A stretch of DNA of 17,600 nt from Pleurotus ostreatus/Saccharomyces cerevisiae fusant (Eukaryota; Opisthokonta): positions 1-17,600 of the forward strand of contig JAMQCK010000694.1 of NCBI GenBank assembly GCA_024196135.1, read 5' to 3'. Position 1 is the first letter of the stretch; each line of letters begins with the position of its first letter. The position numbers and the translations under genes are program-made. The notes beneath the pieces are model-generated. The model searched no databases. It saw only the letters and a list, made by a program, of their open reading frames with translations, and was not told the origin of the DNA. This document shows, piece after piece, positions 1 to 10,896 of the stretch.

Positions 1-367
1 TCTTCAGTACTTCTATGCCCGGTTATCAGGTGGGCCGACGCTTCGTCAGGCTTCGTCATCGCATCCGCGCGTCATCGGGGGTTCAGGCTTCCCCATCGTT
101 GAGCACAGCGGTCTCGAAGGATCCAGCACACCATGAGAGTAAATTATCGCAGGAAAAGTACAAGGATAAGCAGGTGTTGGCGGAAATGGACGGCGGGCGC
201 GCCGCCAAGGGAGATCAACAAGATCATGTGGTCGCATCAAACTGGACCCACAACCACAATCAACATTGGCATCTGGCTACAAACGACCCTTAGTCCTCCT
301 CATATATGTCATCGTACACCACAATCTTGTCTATATCTGCGACAAGGCCTACAGAGGAATGCATCCG
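1..367. other. 3' flank of the galactanase gene, no gene seen
   Basis: This is the sequence beyond the stop codon of the minus-strand galactanase gene. Short open frames exist on both strands but none shows a recognisable domain, splice pattern or signal peptide. It probably holds the 3' untranslated region of the galactanase mRNA and the flank of a gene outside the window. Confidence 0.5.
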
Positions 368-2293
368 TCAATAAGCAGAATAGGTGCGGTTCGGCCACGC
401 ACCAGAAACCCCGGCGATCGTCAGGGTGTTGTCAGAGCCCGATGCGAAAGTGACATTGAGCGGCTGGCTCAAGATGATACCAGAGCTACCGCTGAGCTGA
501 CGTATTGTGACTGGGTCTTCGTCGTTCACCGAGACGGTCGCATTGCGCCACAATATGAAGGTTTGGCCGGTGCCGGAGCGGTTGTCGCCCCATAGACCAT
601 CAGGATTGTGGTAGTAGACGGAAACCCATTGCGGGTTTCCAGTTCCCGCTATACCCGTGAATGTGACCGAGGAGTTGGCGTCGACTGGAGGGAGGCATGA
701 GTACTGATAGAGGGACCTCGAAGTAGTTTCAACTGACTTCCTGTCACAATCGCGTTATTCGCGCAAGACGGCTACAAGGGTTTGGTCAGCCATCGTTTCA
801 CTAAAGAATCGTCGTCAGTCAGAGAGGGGGCAAGGCTACTCACACACGTCGTAACATACGCCGAGCCGCTCAGCACGCCGTCCTCTGCTTCGTAGACCGT
901 GCCCTCCGGGTAGGTGACTTCGCCTGTCTGGGTATCGATGGAGTACAAGTCGTGCCAGTCGATGGTGAAGGAGCTCGTGGTCTCGTCGATGGTAGCGGGG
1001 AGCCACATGTATCTGGAGGGTGTGGTGTTAGTTGTGTGTGCTTCGGTCAGCCGGAAACATTTTCTTGGGTTACGGCAATTAAATGTGCGGGATAAGGGAG
1101 AAAGCAGGACTCTGACCGACTATCGTAGAGCGTCTTCGCAGTCGCCCACTGATCACCGCAGTAGAGATGCGCCGTCGTAGATGATCCGTTAACGGTGATA
1201 CCCATGGTGCTCTGTGAGTTGAAGGTGCGGGTACCGAGGCTGGAGGGGGTAGTTAGCTCAAGGCATGGTACTCTGATTGAGACCGGTATGCTTCTTTTGC
1301 CTCGAAAAGGAAAGACGAGGACGCAGATAAAGCACCAAGCTAAAACTCACGGCGCAATAAAACTCTGGATCGACCACGGCCCCGTAATTTGCTCCGCAGA
1401 GAAGACCACGACGTTGTTGGACCGATACCCCGACTTGTGCGACATGAAGATGTAGTAGTGCGTGCCGGTGTAGATGATGGCAGGGGCTTCGAGGTCGAAG
1501 TCTACGAGCCCGCCGCGTCAACTAGCCCCTCTAGCTGCCGATATAGAGGAGACTGGTACCTACCAGGGAAAGTATACACGACCTCCTCAACGTCTGTGAA
1601 GTTGGAGTTCATGCGTGCGATGATGTTGTCGTGAGCCTCAGCCGCGTCGCCGTTGCTGTAGAGGGCGTAGGTTTGGCCTAATCAGCTCGTCGTTAGCCGA
1701 GAGTCGAAGGACCGGCGTATTATATGTACCATCTACATCCTGGAAAAGCCCAAAGTCCTGGCTCGTCCCCCCGAGCGGATTGAAAGCGCGCTGGAAGGTA
1801 TACGGTCCGGTGATATTTGGACTGGTCGCAATCCCCTGCTGCAACAGCCCATAGCTCGAGTTGTCCGAGTGGAACCACAGGATCCATTCCTGCGTCTCCT
1901 CGCTGAAGACGACCTTTGGGCGCTCGACGACGCGCGAGGCGTCGATGTCGGTGCCGTTGACGGGGCTGAGGGCGCGCCCCTCGTTCTTCCAGTTGAGGAG
2001 GTCGGAGGAGGAGTAGACGTTGAGGCCTGGTAAGTGGGTTTAGGTCAGAATGGGGGGAGTGGAGGTGGAAGAGGGGAAGGAGGGAAGTACGTACCGGAGA
2101 ACAAGTTCTTGTCTTCCTCGCGCTCGTCCTGGCCGAACCAGTACCAGGTGCCGTTCGTCTGCACGATCCCGCCCGCGTGCGCGCTCAGGACAGCGCCGTC
2201 GGTGTCGTACCACGTCGCGCCCGGTACGATGTACTTGTTCTTGCGCGCTTGTGCAACGCAGGCTACGGCGAGGAGGTAAGCTAAGGAGCGCAT
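368..2293 (-). CDS. secreted GH43 exo-beta-1,3-galactanase with C-terminal CBM35
   Basis: Eight exons (2293-2095, 2026-1730, 1677-1564, 1501-1351, 1239-1117, 1012-844, 771-738, 684-368) join to a 467-aa protein. Residues 1-16 form a signal peptide (MRSLAYLLAVACVAQA). Residues about 20-320 are a five-bladed GH43-type domain, and about 333-460 are a CBM35-like module starting at VYEAEDG. Family knowledge: fungal exo-beta-1,3-galactanases (GH43 subfamily 24) release galactose from the beta-1,3-galactan backbone of arabinogalactan-proteins. They use a Glu acid and carry Gln where other GH43 enzymes have an acidic base. The candidate residues here are E101 (ERPKV), E208 (FDLEAP) and Q263 (FNSQST). 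About ten N-glycosylation sequons support secretion. All introns are GT-AG and 52-111 nt. Intron 7 (685-737) has the weaker donor GTCAGT. The gene is divergent from the M64 peptidase gene. Family assignment is firm; substrate is inferred. Confidence 0.88.
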
Positions 2294-3068
2294 CTCGCCA
2301 ACTTTGTTGCAAAATGAGGCCGTCCGCTACGAGGGGAACGAGGAGCCACGAGATGGTAGTTATAAACAAGAAGCCAAGAGCCTCCGCCCAGTACAAATAC
2401 GCGTGAATGAGCCGGAGAAATGAGGGATTCGCGTCATGTCGCGCGTTTAGGTACGACATGTGAGGGCGAAGCTGGATGATGGCGGGCCGGAGAGGGTCAT
2501 GCGCGAGATGGACTTCGAATGCCCTGGTCGAAGTCCGTGGGTTGGTTAAAGCGAGTGTCGGTACGAACTGAGTTGACTTCTGGTAAAGCTACGTATCTTC
2601 GAGAGATATGTCCTTTCTCATGGCACTCTGCGGCAGAGCAATTGGTTCAAGACGATGGGAGAAAGCAACCATGCCCGGGGATTGCCGAGTCCGAGGCATC
2701 CGGGCCGAGCGGGGCGTCGGTCCTCGGACTTCGGGGATGGCACACGTGCAAGTTCCTTGACTTGAACCGTGACACGACGGTGCAGGGGGTTTCTGGCAGG
2801 CTGTTCGAGCATCAAATCCCAGGCCTTCCACGTCGAAAAATCTCTGAGCTTCATACGATTGAGGGGTAGCGCGGAAGGTCCTCAAAGTCGTAGGTCTGCG
2901 TCGAACCTTGTTGATCATCCTCGAGGCGATAGCCCGCTGTTCCTATCTCAGGCTTGTCGGTTTTCGCTGGGTGCATACAGCGGCGTCCCACGCTTCCTTC
3001 TCGTCTTATCATATCTCAAAAGCCGCCTTGCATCCTTTTCTCCTCGACCATCGTACATCTGAACCGCG
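2294..3068. promoter_or_regulatory. shared upstream region of the divergent galactanase and M64 genes
   Basis: This 775-nt stretch lies between two start codons facing away from each other, so it should contain both promoters. A TTTATAA-like sequence on the minus strand near 2360-2367 lies about 65 nt before the galactanase ATG and could be its TATA element. Nothing equally clear is seen before the M64 start. Open frames here (for example 2519-2869 plus) have no recognisable content and were not called. Confidence 0.4.
2743..2748. promoter_or_regulatory. CACGTG E-box palindrome
   Basis: A perfect CACGTG palindrome sits 325 nt upstream of the M64 start and 450 nt upstream of the galactanase start. 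Basic helix-loop-helix factors bind this core. A hexamer of this kind is expected by chance several times in a window this size, so function is only possible. Confidence 0.2.
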
Positions 3069-5114
3069 ATGGCGAACTCAAAAGCTCTGCTCCTATGCGC
3101 CTCGCTATTCGCGACAGGCGCGGCGCACGGTCTTCATGGTAGGCTTGCCTTCCCGTGGTTTATTGACTCACCGCAGACTCTCAGCACGCGACGAGTACGC
3201 TCAGCAGCAGGTCTTTGCGAGCTATCAGCAGCAGCCTCTTCTGCCTCATGCCTCATCCGGCGTCGAACCTCCGCCTTTGGAGGTCGAGCCTCTGATGGTA
3301 TACGGCTCGTCTGACAATCGCGTGGACATGGTTTTCTTCTCCGATGGCTGTATGGAGAGCTCTTTCTAGCTCGCTTGTCTTGCGATCTTACAATGCGACA
3401 GACGTCCAGGAGGAGAAGCAGCGCTTCATCAACGATGCGTATGCCCTCGCTCTCGAGATCACGGGGAATCAGACCTTCAATACGGTCAAGCCGCTATTGA
3501 ATATCTGGGCAGCGTTTTCGCCCAGTGGCGAGGTATGTATATTGTCGCTTTCAATCTCTCCGTCCATGAATGCTTTTTGCAGAGCGGACTTGGGCAGGAT
3601 GGAGTCCTGAAAGAGTAGGTGGTCGGTTCGGAGGACGTCGAACGTTGCTGACTTGACCAGTACACCTTTTGGCTTGTACCGCAACGGAACTGAGTTGCGC
3701 GCTGTTTACTATGGCAAGCCAGAGGTCGCAGACGCTGCGTGCAAATCTCTGGGAAGCCAGTGCGATTATCCCATCCTGCTTGGTGAGACTCCTCATCCAC
3801 ATCTTTTCTCGGCAAAGTAGACTGACTTATCTACCCCAGGCAACAGCCCCTTGTACGGCGGTACGTCTGAGCTTTTTCAGTCGGTGTGGTACATCTTTGA
3901 CATCCGCCAGGCCTCGGAGGTCGCTTCACGTACGTCTGAACTCCCGCACCGCGTCCCTAAGACTCACTTTACCTACTTAGCGTGATCACCAACTCCGTTG
4001 CCAACGGCCCCCTCATTCTCCGCCACGAACTCGGCCACTCCATCATCCCCGTCGGCGAAGAATACGACGGCGGATTTGCCTACTTCGGCGTCAACGCCGC
4101 CGACGACGCCGATGCCATCGGCTGGACGCACTGGCTCACCACCCCTTCATCGAGCATTGAGCGCTCCGCCCCTCCGCGCATCGAGCGCTCCGTCATGCCC
4201 ATGCAGACCTATCCGTGGACTCTTCTCAACACCACCGCCCCGTGGTCTGTCACCTTCGACTCGGCGGGCACCTACTCCAAGTACCTTGTCCGCTTCTCCC
4301 TGTCGGGCTTGCCGGAGCGAGGCGACGTGAAAGTGCGGATCGACGGGCGGGATCTGGGCTGGGAGCCCAAAGAGGGGATTGGGATGGACCGGTGGCATTA
4401 TGATTTTTTGGTGGAGGAGGGGTTGGCGGCTGGGAGTCATGAGCTGGTGTTTGAGCTGGTGAATGGGGAGAGGGAGGGGGCGGCGCAGTTGTGTAATGCG
4501 GAGGTGATTGAGTATGGGGATGATGGGGAGTGAGTTGTGTTTTTATATGTTGAGTGAGGATAGGGGCTGACGGTTGGGCAGGTTCGATATGAGGCCGGGG
4601 ACGATTAGCATTTATCCGACGTGACTAGTGTCTTTGTTCACTGCGAGAGGTCTTGCTGATTTATGCATACAGGTACTCCGAGACGAACATTACGACCTAC
4701 CGCCCCACGAACGAAGACTGCCTCATGCGGCTCGTCACCGCCTCCAGCTTCTGCAAGGTCTGCCTTGAAGGCCTCTGGCTAACGCTGCTCAAGGACGTCG
4801 ACCTCATCGATGGCTTTGAGGAGAGCTGTGGCGCCAATAGCCATGCGCTTGCCGCTGAAGCTGATCATACACTTACACTACAACTCATTCCTGTGGGCCA
4901 GTTCCGCGAAGCCGACGCTGGCATTCAGGAAGCGTACACAATCTCGTGGTTCAAGGACGGCGAGGAGCTGCCGAACTTTGCCAATCTGACGACGATCGAG
5001 GTTGGCGCGGGGGAGGCGTACGATGTTGAGGTATCGTTCTGGACGGAGGAGGTGCGAAAGGATGAAGCGGGGAGGTTGAAGACGAGTGCGAGCTATGCGA
5101 CGAATGAATGTTGA
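3069..5114 (+). CDS. secreted zinc metallopeptidase, family M64 (IgA-peptidase type)
   Basis: Ten exons (3069-3138, 3185-3349, 3402-3532, 3583-3614, 3661-3782, 3840-3860, 3911-3929, 3981-4529, 4582-4620, 4673-5114) join in frame to 529 aa. The N-terminus MANSKALLLCASLFATGAAHG is a signal peptide. Near residue 70 the text VDMVFFSDGY matches the start of the M64 catalytic domain. The zinc site is HELGHS at residues 202-207, with EEY at 213-215. A conserved stretch YRPTNEDCLMR lies at 392-402 and may form the Met-turn side of the active site (inference). A beta-rich segment containing RIDGRDLGWEP separates the two. The family was named for bacterial IgA cleavage; fungal members are probably general extracellular peptidases. 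The first intron (3139-3184) is placed so that the downstream frame stays open; the nearer AG at 3176 leads to a stop. Exons 6 and 7 are only 21 and 19 nt. Confidence 0.87.
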
Positions 5115-5255
5115 AGACAGTCGTCAAACAAGGGCAATTCCATCATTCGTGGCAATATGAACGCGCTATCAGGATAACATTTCAAGTACATTATATGTGT
5201 TCGAGTACGTTCGTTCAACAAGCAGAAATTCATGGCTGCGTCGACTCCGCCACTC

Positions 5256-6654
<1,399 letters not shown>

Positions 6655-7227
6655 TGCGGGGAAGGTAGTTGATACTCGGAGAGTCAAGGAGTTGTGGAGA
6701 AGGGAGGTGCAGTGGATGTTCTACCTTGGCTTCCTGCTTGGCTTTTATGGCCTGGGCGAGTGGGTGGGTCTTGCCACCTAAGTCGAACATCGAACACCTA
6801 ATGCGAAATTACACTTTGCATTGAAAGATGTGTAATATCAGGGGAAGAACCCAAATGTGCCCAGATCCAAAGATGGCGAGCTCGAGGGAAAGCCCGATTG
6901 CGGCGGGGAAGGAGCAGATCGGCAGAACGTGGTTGGCTGCCCCGCCGGGGATTGTGCTATAGACAGCACAATGGCATCCCGGTGCGTGCGGAAAAGGCTC
7001 TATAGATGTGGATACTTTGCCGTTTGCCTTGGCTGGATGATATACAGGCCCGGGTGACGGCGAGAGCCAAGTTCAACACGCAAACTGCCGAACTTGCACC
7101 GCCACAATGGCACGCCACGCGCCCACGTGATTGCGGAACGTAAACCAGCGTTGGCATCGTCGAACCTGCTCCGGACCATCACGCCGACCGTCGAGCGCCA
7201 TCCCTCGAAGCCCCTCCAGCCGCAGCG
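6655..7227. promoter_or_regulatory. shared upstream region of the divergent old yellow enzyme and Aurora genes
   Basis: This 573-nt stretch separates two divergent start codons and should contain both promoters and 5' untranslated regions. It has no convincing gene. Several TATA-like AT patches (for example around 6958 and 7028) are not positioned convincingly for either start. Confidence 0.4.
7124..7129. promoter_or_regulatory. CACGTG E-box palindrome upstream of the Aurora gene
   Basis: The palindrome CACGTG, followed by AT, lies 99 nt before the Aurora kinase ATG. Its closeness to the start makes it a better candidate than the other copies, but the site is inferred from the core motif alone. 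Confidence 0.25.
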
Positions 7228-8646
7228 ATGGCCACAATCGGAGCAGTGACACGCCAAATAGCGGCGCTCGAGATTTCGTCCAAGAAGCCCGCCACCGCAT
7301 CATCATCATCCTCGGCGAACCCTGTGCGCCCCGGACACTCCAAGCAGCCGTCGCAGGAGAAGGTGACAAAACTACTGTCGAAATTTGCCGCGCCGGTGAA
7401 CCCAAATGGAGCCTCCAAGCTTGCGCCCTCGTCCTCCTTGCGGAAACAGATGAACGAGGCGAACCAGACACACGCCTCCGAGGCGGCCCCGCACAAGAAG
7501 GCGTCGCCCGCACCGCCAGAGAAACCGATCGACATCGGCAAGTACGATGGGGGGCTGGAGAAGGAGAACGAGGAGCGTGGGGAGCAGGTGTACGGCGACG
7601 CCGCGAAGCAGCTGGCCCTCGATTCGAGCGTGGCAAAGTGCGTGTCCAACCAGCTGTTTACCTGCACGCATACTAACGCCTGTCAGCAGGCGCTACCCGA
7701 CGCGCGAGTGGACGCTGCACGACTTCGACATCGGGCGCCCGCTGGGCAAGGGCAAGTTCGGGCGCGTGTACATGGTGCGCACGAAGGCGGAGCCCAAGTA
7801 CATCCTCGCTTTGAAGACGCTGTACAAGTCCGAGATCGTGCAGTCGCGCGTCGAAAAGCAGATCCGGCGCGAGATCGAGATCCAGCAGAACCTGCGGCAC
7901 CCGAACGTGCTGCGCCTGTACGGCTACTTCCACGACGAGAAGCGGATATTCTTAATGCTCGAGTTCGCGGGGAAGGGCGAGTTGTACAAGCAGCTCTCGA
8001 AGCATGGATGCTTTTCGGAGAAGCGCTCGGCGAGGTACATCGACCAGATGGCGGACGCGCTCACGTACTTGCATGGCAAGCACGTTATCCACCGGGACAT
8101 CAAGCCGGAGAATTTGTTGCTGGGTATCAACGGGGAGCTGAAGATTGGTGACTTTGGCTGGAGCGTGCATGCGCCTGGTAACAGGCGAAAGACCATGTGC
8201 GGCACGCTGGATTACCTCCCGCCGGAGATGGTGGAGCAGAAGGAGCACAACGAGCGCGTCGACCATTGGGCACTGGGTGTCCTAACGTACGAGTTCTTGA
8301 TCGGCAACCCGCCATTTGAAGATAGGGACAGCGTCAATAGTGAGTACACGTTCTACCACGCAGCTCTAACCCTGTCTCATCGCTGTATGCAGATACATAC
8401 CGTCGCATTGCCAGCGTCGACCTGAGATTCCCAAACCATATGTCGTCTGATGCGCGAGACCTTATCTCAAAGGTGTGTTCCTTGTCCATAAACGTAAACT
8501 CAGAAGCTCGCCGTACTCATGATTCTGCGTAGCTCTTGAGACACGACCCGCAAGACCGCATCTCGCTCGCCGAGGTCATGAAGCATCCATGGATCGTCAA
8601 GTACCGTCCAAAGGGCCAGATCCGGCCAAGTCAGCTCGGCATGTAG
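7228..8646 (+). CDS. Aurora-family mitotic Ser/Thr protein kinase (Ark1/Ipl1 type)
   Basis: Exons 7228-7637, 7690-8339, 8393-8472 and 8533-8646 give 417 aa. A poorly conserved, Ser/Lys-rich N-terminus of about 140 residues contains a KEN motif at 112-114, a common APC/C degron (inference here). The kinase domain starts at [17 protein letters not shown] (148-164). The ATP lysine is K179, the catalytic loop HRDIKPEN spans 271-278, DFG is at 291-293, and the activation loop [16 protein letters not shown] has T305 at the Aurora autophosphorylation position. This last motif and the spacing identify the family. Aurora kinases act at centromeres and the spindle midzone with INCENP and survivin-like partners to correct chromosome attachment and drive cytokinesis. 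The first intron has a perfect TACTAAC branch site. The last conserved residues are HPWI, after which the tail is short, as in fungal Aurora kinases. Confidence 0.95.
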
Positions 8647-9371
8647 ACGACTTGCGACCTTAATTACTCTGTCTTGCCAGCTGCCCTCCGACCGATACAA
8701 ACCTCAGCTACTTCATGCATACCTTCTCGTCGACTGCGCTCACGCCCGGCGACAACATATACGCTCTTGCATACCATCACTGAGACGCCTCCACTGTTGG
8801 CTTGATATGTGCTGGGTCCAGCGAGCTAGGAATATGCCTGCTCTCGGTCCTCCTATGTAACAACATCACTATGTATCGCCTCGATTAGATAGCTAGCCTC
8901 GTTCTCCATGCTTTGTCGTCTTCGAATCCAGGTGGTCTGTCAACACAATGAACTTGTTTTCTAGATACAGATCCTGCCCCCAAACCGCGCAAGTTCACCG
9001 ACGACCTCTGAGTGAAACTTTTTCCTGCTGTGAGTTACTTGCAATCCTCATGAACAAAGCCATTGTTGAAACAAACCCACCGAAGTTGAACTTCAACAAA
9101 AGTCGAACGCGCCTCGACGCGTGACGTCATGGTCTAGGTAACGCGCCGGCAGCTCCCACGGGACCCGCACCTTGACGACGACGGTGGCAGGGTACAAATT
9201 GCAACAGCCCTTTGCCCTCGACCGCCATCGACTCTTGCTTCTTTTCACCACCGACCTTGCGAGCCACTCAGACTAGTTCTCTCCCCGCTACCTGAATCCC
9301 AGCTCTCGCACTTTCCAACAACGACACTCGACTCCAACGAACCTCTCTTGATCCCCCCGCTTCGTTTAACA
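8647..9371. other. intergenic: Aurora 3' flank and promoter of the nuclear-protein gene
   Basis: This 725-nt stretch lies between two plus-strand genes. The first part should be the Aurora 3' untranslated region. The last 130 nt, rich in C and T (for example around 9231-9290), resemble a fungal transcription-start region. No open frame here has coding character. Confidence 0.4.
9122..9129. promoter_or_regulatory. full CRE palindrome TGACGTCA
   Basis: A perfect 8-bp TGACGTCA palindrome lies 243 nt before the start codon at 9372. It is the consensus site for CREB/ATF-type bZIP factors. By base composition fewer than one copy would be expected in the window, so it is a reasonable candidate site for the downstream gene. 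Confidence 0.4.
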
Positions 9372-10230
9372 ATGGCTGGTGAGTGGGGTGGCGGGTATGC
9401 GAGGGGGGATGGTCGAGCTGACTGTGGCTCGTCGTAGGTACCAAGCGCTCTGCTGAGGCCCCCGCGTCGCGCGCGTCGAAGGCGGCGAAGACGGACGCGA
9501 AGGACTCGCCGTCGAACGCGAAGAAGGGCGCGGCGAAGAAGAACGGCAAGGTGGTGAGTGTTGTGGTCGATGTTGCACGTTCCCCTTTCCCCTCCCCTGC
9601 CCCATTTCCATCACATGGCTAGCCACCGTTCCCCCCACCTCTCCCGCCTCGGCGCTATGCACGCCACCACCCGATCCTAACTGACACCCACCCAGCCCCC
9701 CAAGTCCGCCGACTTCAAAGCCTCCGCAATGCCCCTCCACCTCAACATCACCCACACCCCGCCCGCCATCACCGAGAAGCCGTCTTCAGGTGGCAAGCCC
9801 GCCTCCAAGGGCAAGCCGTCGTCTAAGAACAAGGACAAGGACGGCGCGAAGGACAAGGACGAGGAGACCGTGAGCGTCGCCTCGACGGACCCGGGCTTCC
9901 TGGGCTCGATGACGCTGCTCCCGACAGTGTTCAACACGGGGAGCTATGGGTGGAAGGGGAACAAGCGCATCCAGGTCGAGATCATGAACTCGGAGACGGG
10001 CGTGAAGGAGAAGGTGCAGGTGCAGATGACGTGAGTGGGGGATTCTGTTCTGTTCTGTTCTGGCTGTTGGAGGAGTGGTGGCGGGCGGGGAGCTGCGCAG
10101 TAGACGGAGGATGCTGACGAACGATTCCAGATTCAACGCCACTGTGCTGGGCAGCAAGGACGCGGACAAGGAAGGCGCCGCCGACGCCGACAACGGCAAG
10201 GAGGAGGAAGAGGAGGCCGCCTCCGAGTAA
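9372..10230 (+). CDS. small Lys-rich/acidic probable nuclear protein, function unknown
   Basis: Exons 9372-9378, 9438-9553, 9696-10030 and 10131-10230 join to 185 aa. The first coding exon is only seven bases (ATGGCTG). The N-terminal 45 residues are rich in Lys, Ala and Ser, with KRSAEAPASRASKAAK resembling a bipartite nuclear-localisation signal. A second Lys/Asp-rich stretch follows at about 70-95. A folded-looking core of about 60 residues runs from DPGFLGSMTLLPTVFNTGSY through a Gly-Trp-Lys-Gly stretch to an alternating beta pattern (RIQVEIMN, EKVQVQMTFNATV). The tail ends in EEEEEAASE. This layout recalls nucleoplasmin-like or other histone chaperones, but I do not recognise the family and no function is claimed. 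A CRE palindrome lies upstream. Splice sites are canonical and the frame closes, so the gene itself is likely real. Confidence 0.8.
10043..10062 (+). repeat. TTCTG pentanucleotide microsatellite, four copies
   Basis: Four perfect tandem copies of TTCTG lie within the last intron (10031-10130) of the nuclear-protein gene, 12 nt after the donor. Repeat number may vary between strains. Confidence 0.85.
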
Positions 10231-10896
10231 GCGGGAGGTGTCGCCCCGGGATGCGACATACGTCGCTGCTATAGCAGCGCATGCCGTGATGGAGTAGTCC
10301 CTTCCGCTGCTGTCAAAGAGAAGAACAAGCGCGCCCTTGCCGCGCCCCAAGTGATATATGTGCACGACTATCTGACGACTATCTGTCATGACTTATCTTA
10401 GCCAGTTGTATACGGCTTGTAATCTGGAACATAGGGTGTTGCTTTGTTAGACTTGAGTGTGGCCTGCTTTTATCCCTGTCTGTCCTTCGCTTCGCAGAAC
10501 GCTGGGGGACGCGTCGTCGCTTGCTTCGTTGAGTTGCGCAGCGCACCTTCACACCCACATGGACCCACAAGTGTAAACAAATGTCGTGATAGCGCAACAA
10601 TGCACAGCCACGCTTCGCCTGGACCTTCTGTTCTCGATGACCCGATCTGCTTCCTGCCCCCAGCACCTGCCTCACGCTTGCTAGGTATTCCTCGTTCATG
10701 CTCAGCTGGCTGATGCTGATGTTGAGCCCTTTATAGAACCTTTGACGGGACTCAGGTTCACGACCTGCCTGTGCGCCTACGGCCTGCAACCCTTTGCCCA
10801 TCACAACCAGGACCTTCTTTGCTATCTGTCATCCTGTTCTCTTGCTGTCCGCCTCGCTTTTCACATTGCTGTCCTCCCTGCTCTCCAGTCGCTTCA
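10231..10896. other. intergenic stretch with a possible 5' exon of the next gene
   Basis: It holds the 3' flank of the nuclear-protein gene and the region upstream of the orphan gene. An ATG at 10600 in the favourable context CAACAATG opens a 28-codon frame ending at an intron-like segment 10685-10736 (GTATTC...TTATAG with CTGAT branch-like sequences). I could not connect this to the frame of the downstream gene by a convincing second intron, so it is only noted. Confidence 0.3.

Noticed and set aside
2034..2459. Overlapping open frames on both strands near the galactanase start
   Set aside because: They are shadows of galactanase exon 1, its first intron and leader; the spliced minus-strand frame with the signal peptide explains the region.
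2803..2822. GTTCGA followed by CCC, resembling a tRNA T-arm
   Set aside because: No matching acceptor stem, D-arm or anticodon arm at the right spacing; the other GTTCGA occurrences (near 11733 and 12098) also fail.
2519..2918. Open frames of 109-116 codons in the galactanase/M64 intergenic region
   Set aside because: No recognisable domain, no splice pattern, both strands open at once; fits GC-rich chance frames in a divergent promoter region.
3139..3176. Shorter first intron of the M64 gene ending at the AG at 3176
   Set aside because: It would be only 38 nt and its frame meets a TGA soon after; the acceptor at 3184 restores the conserved frame.
7073..7667. Long minus-strand frames opposite the Aurora N-terminus
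   Set aside because: They are antisense to the clear Aurora exon 1 and have Arg/Ser-rich content typical of GC-rich shadows.
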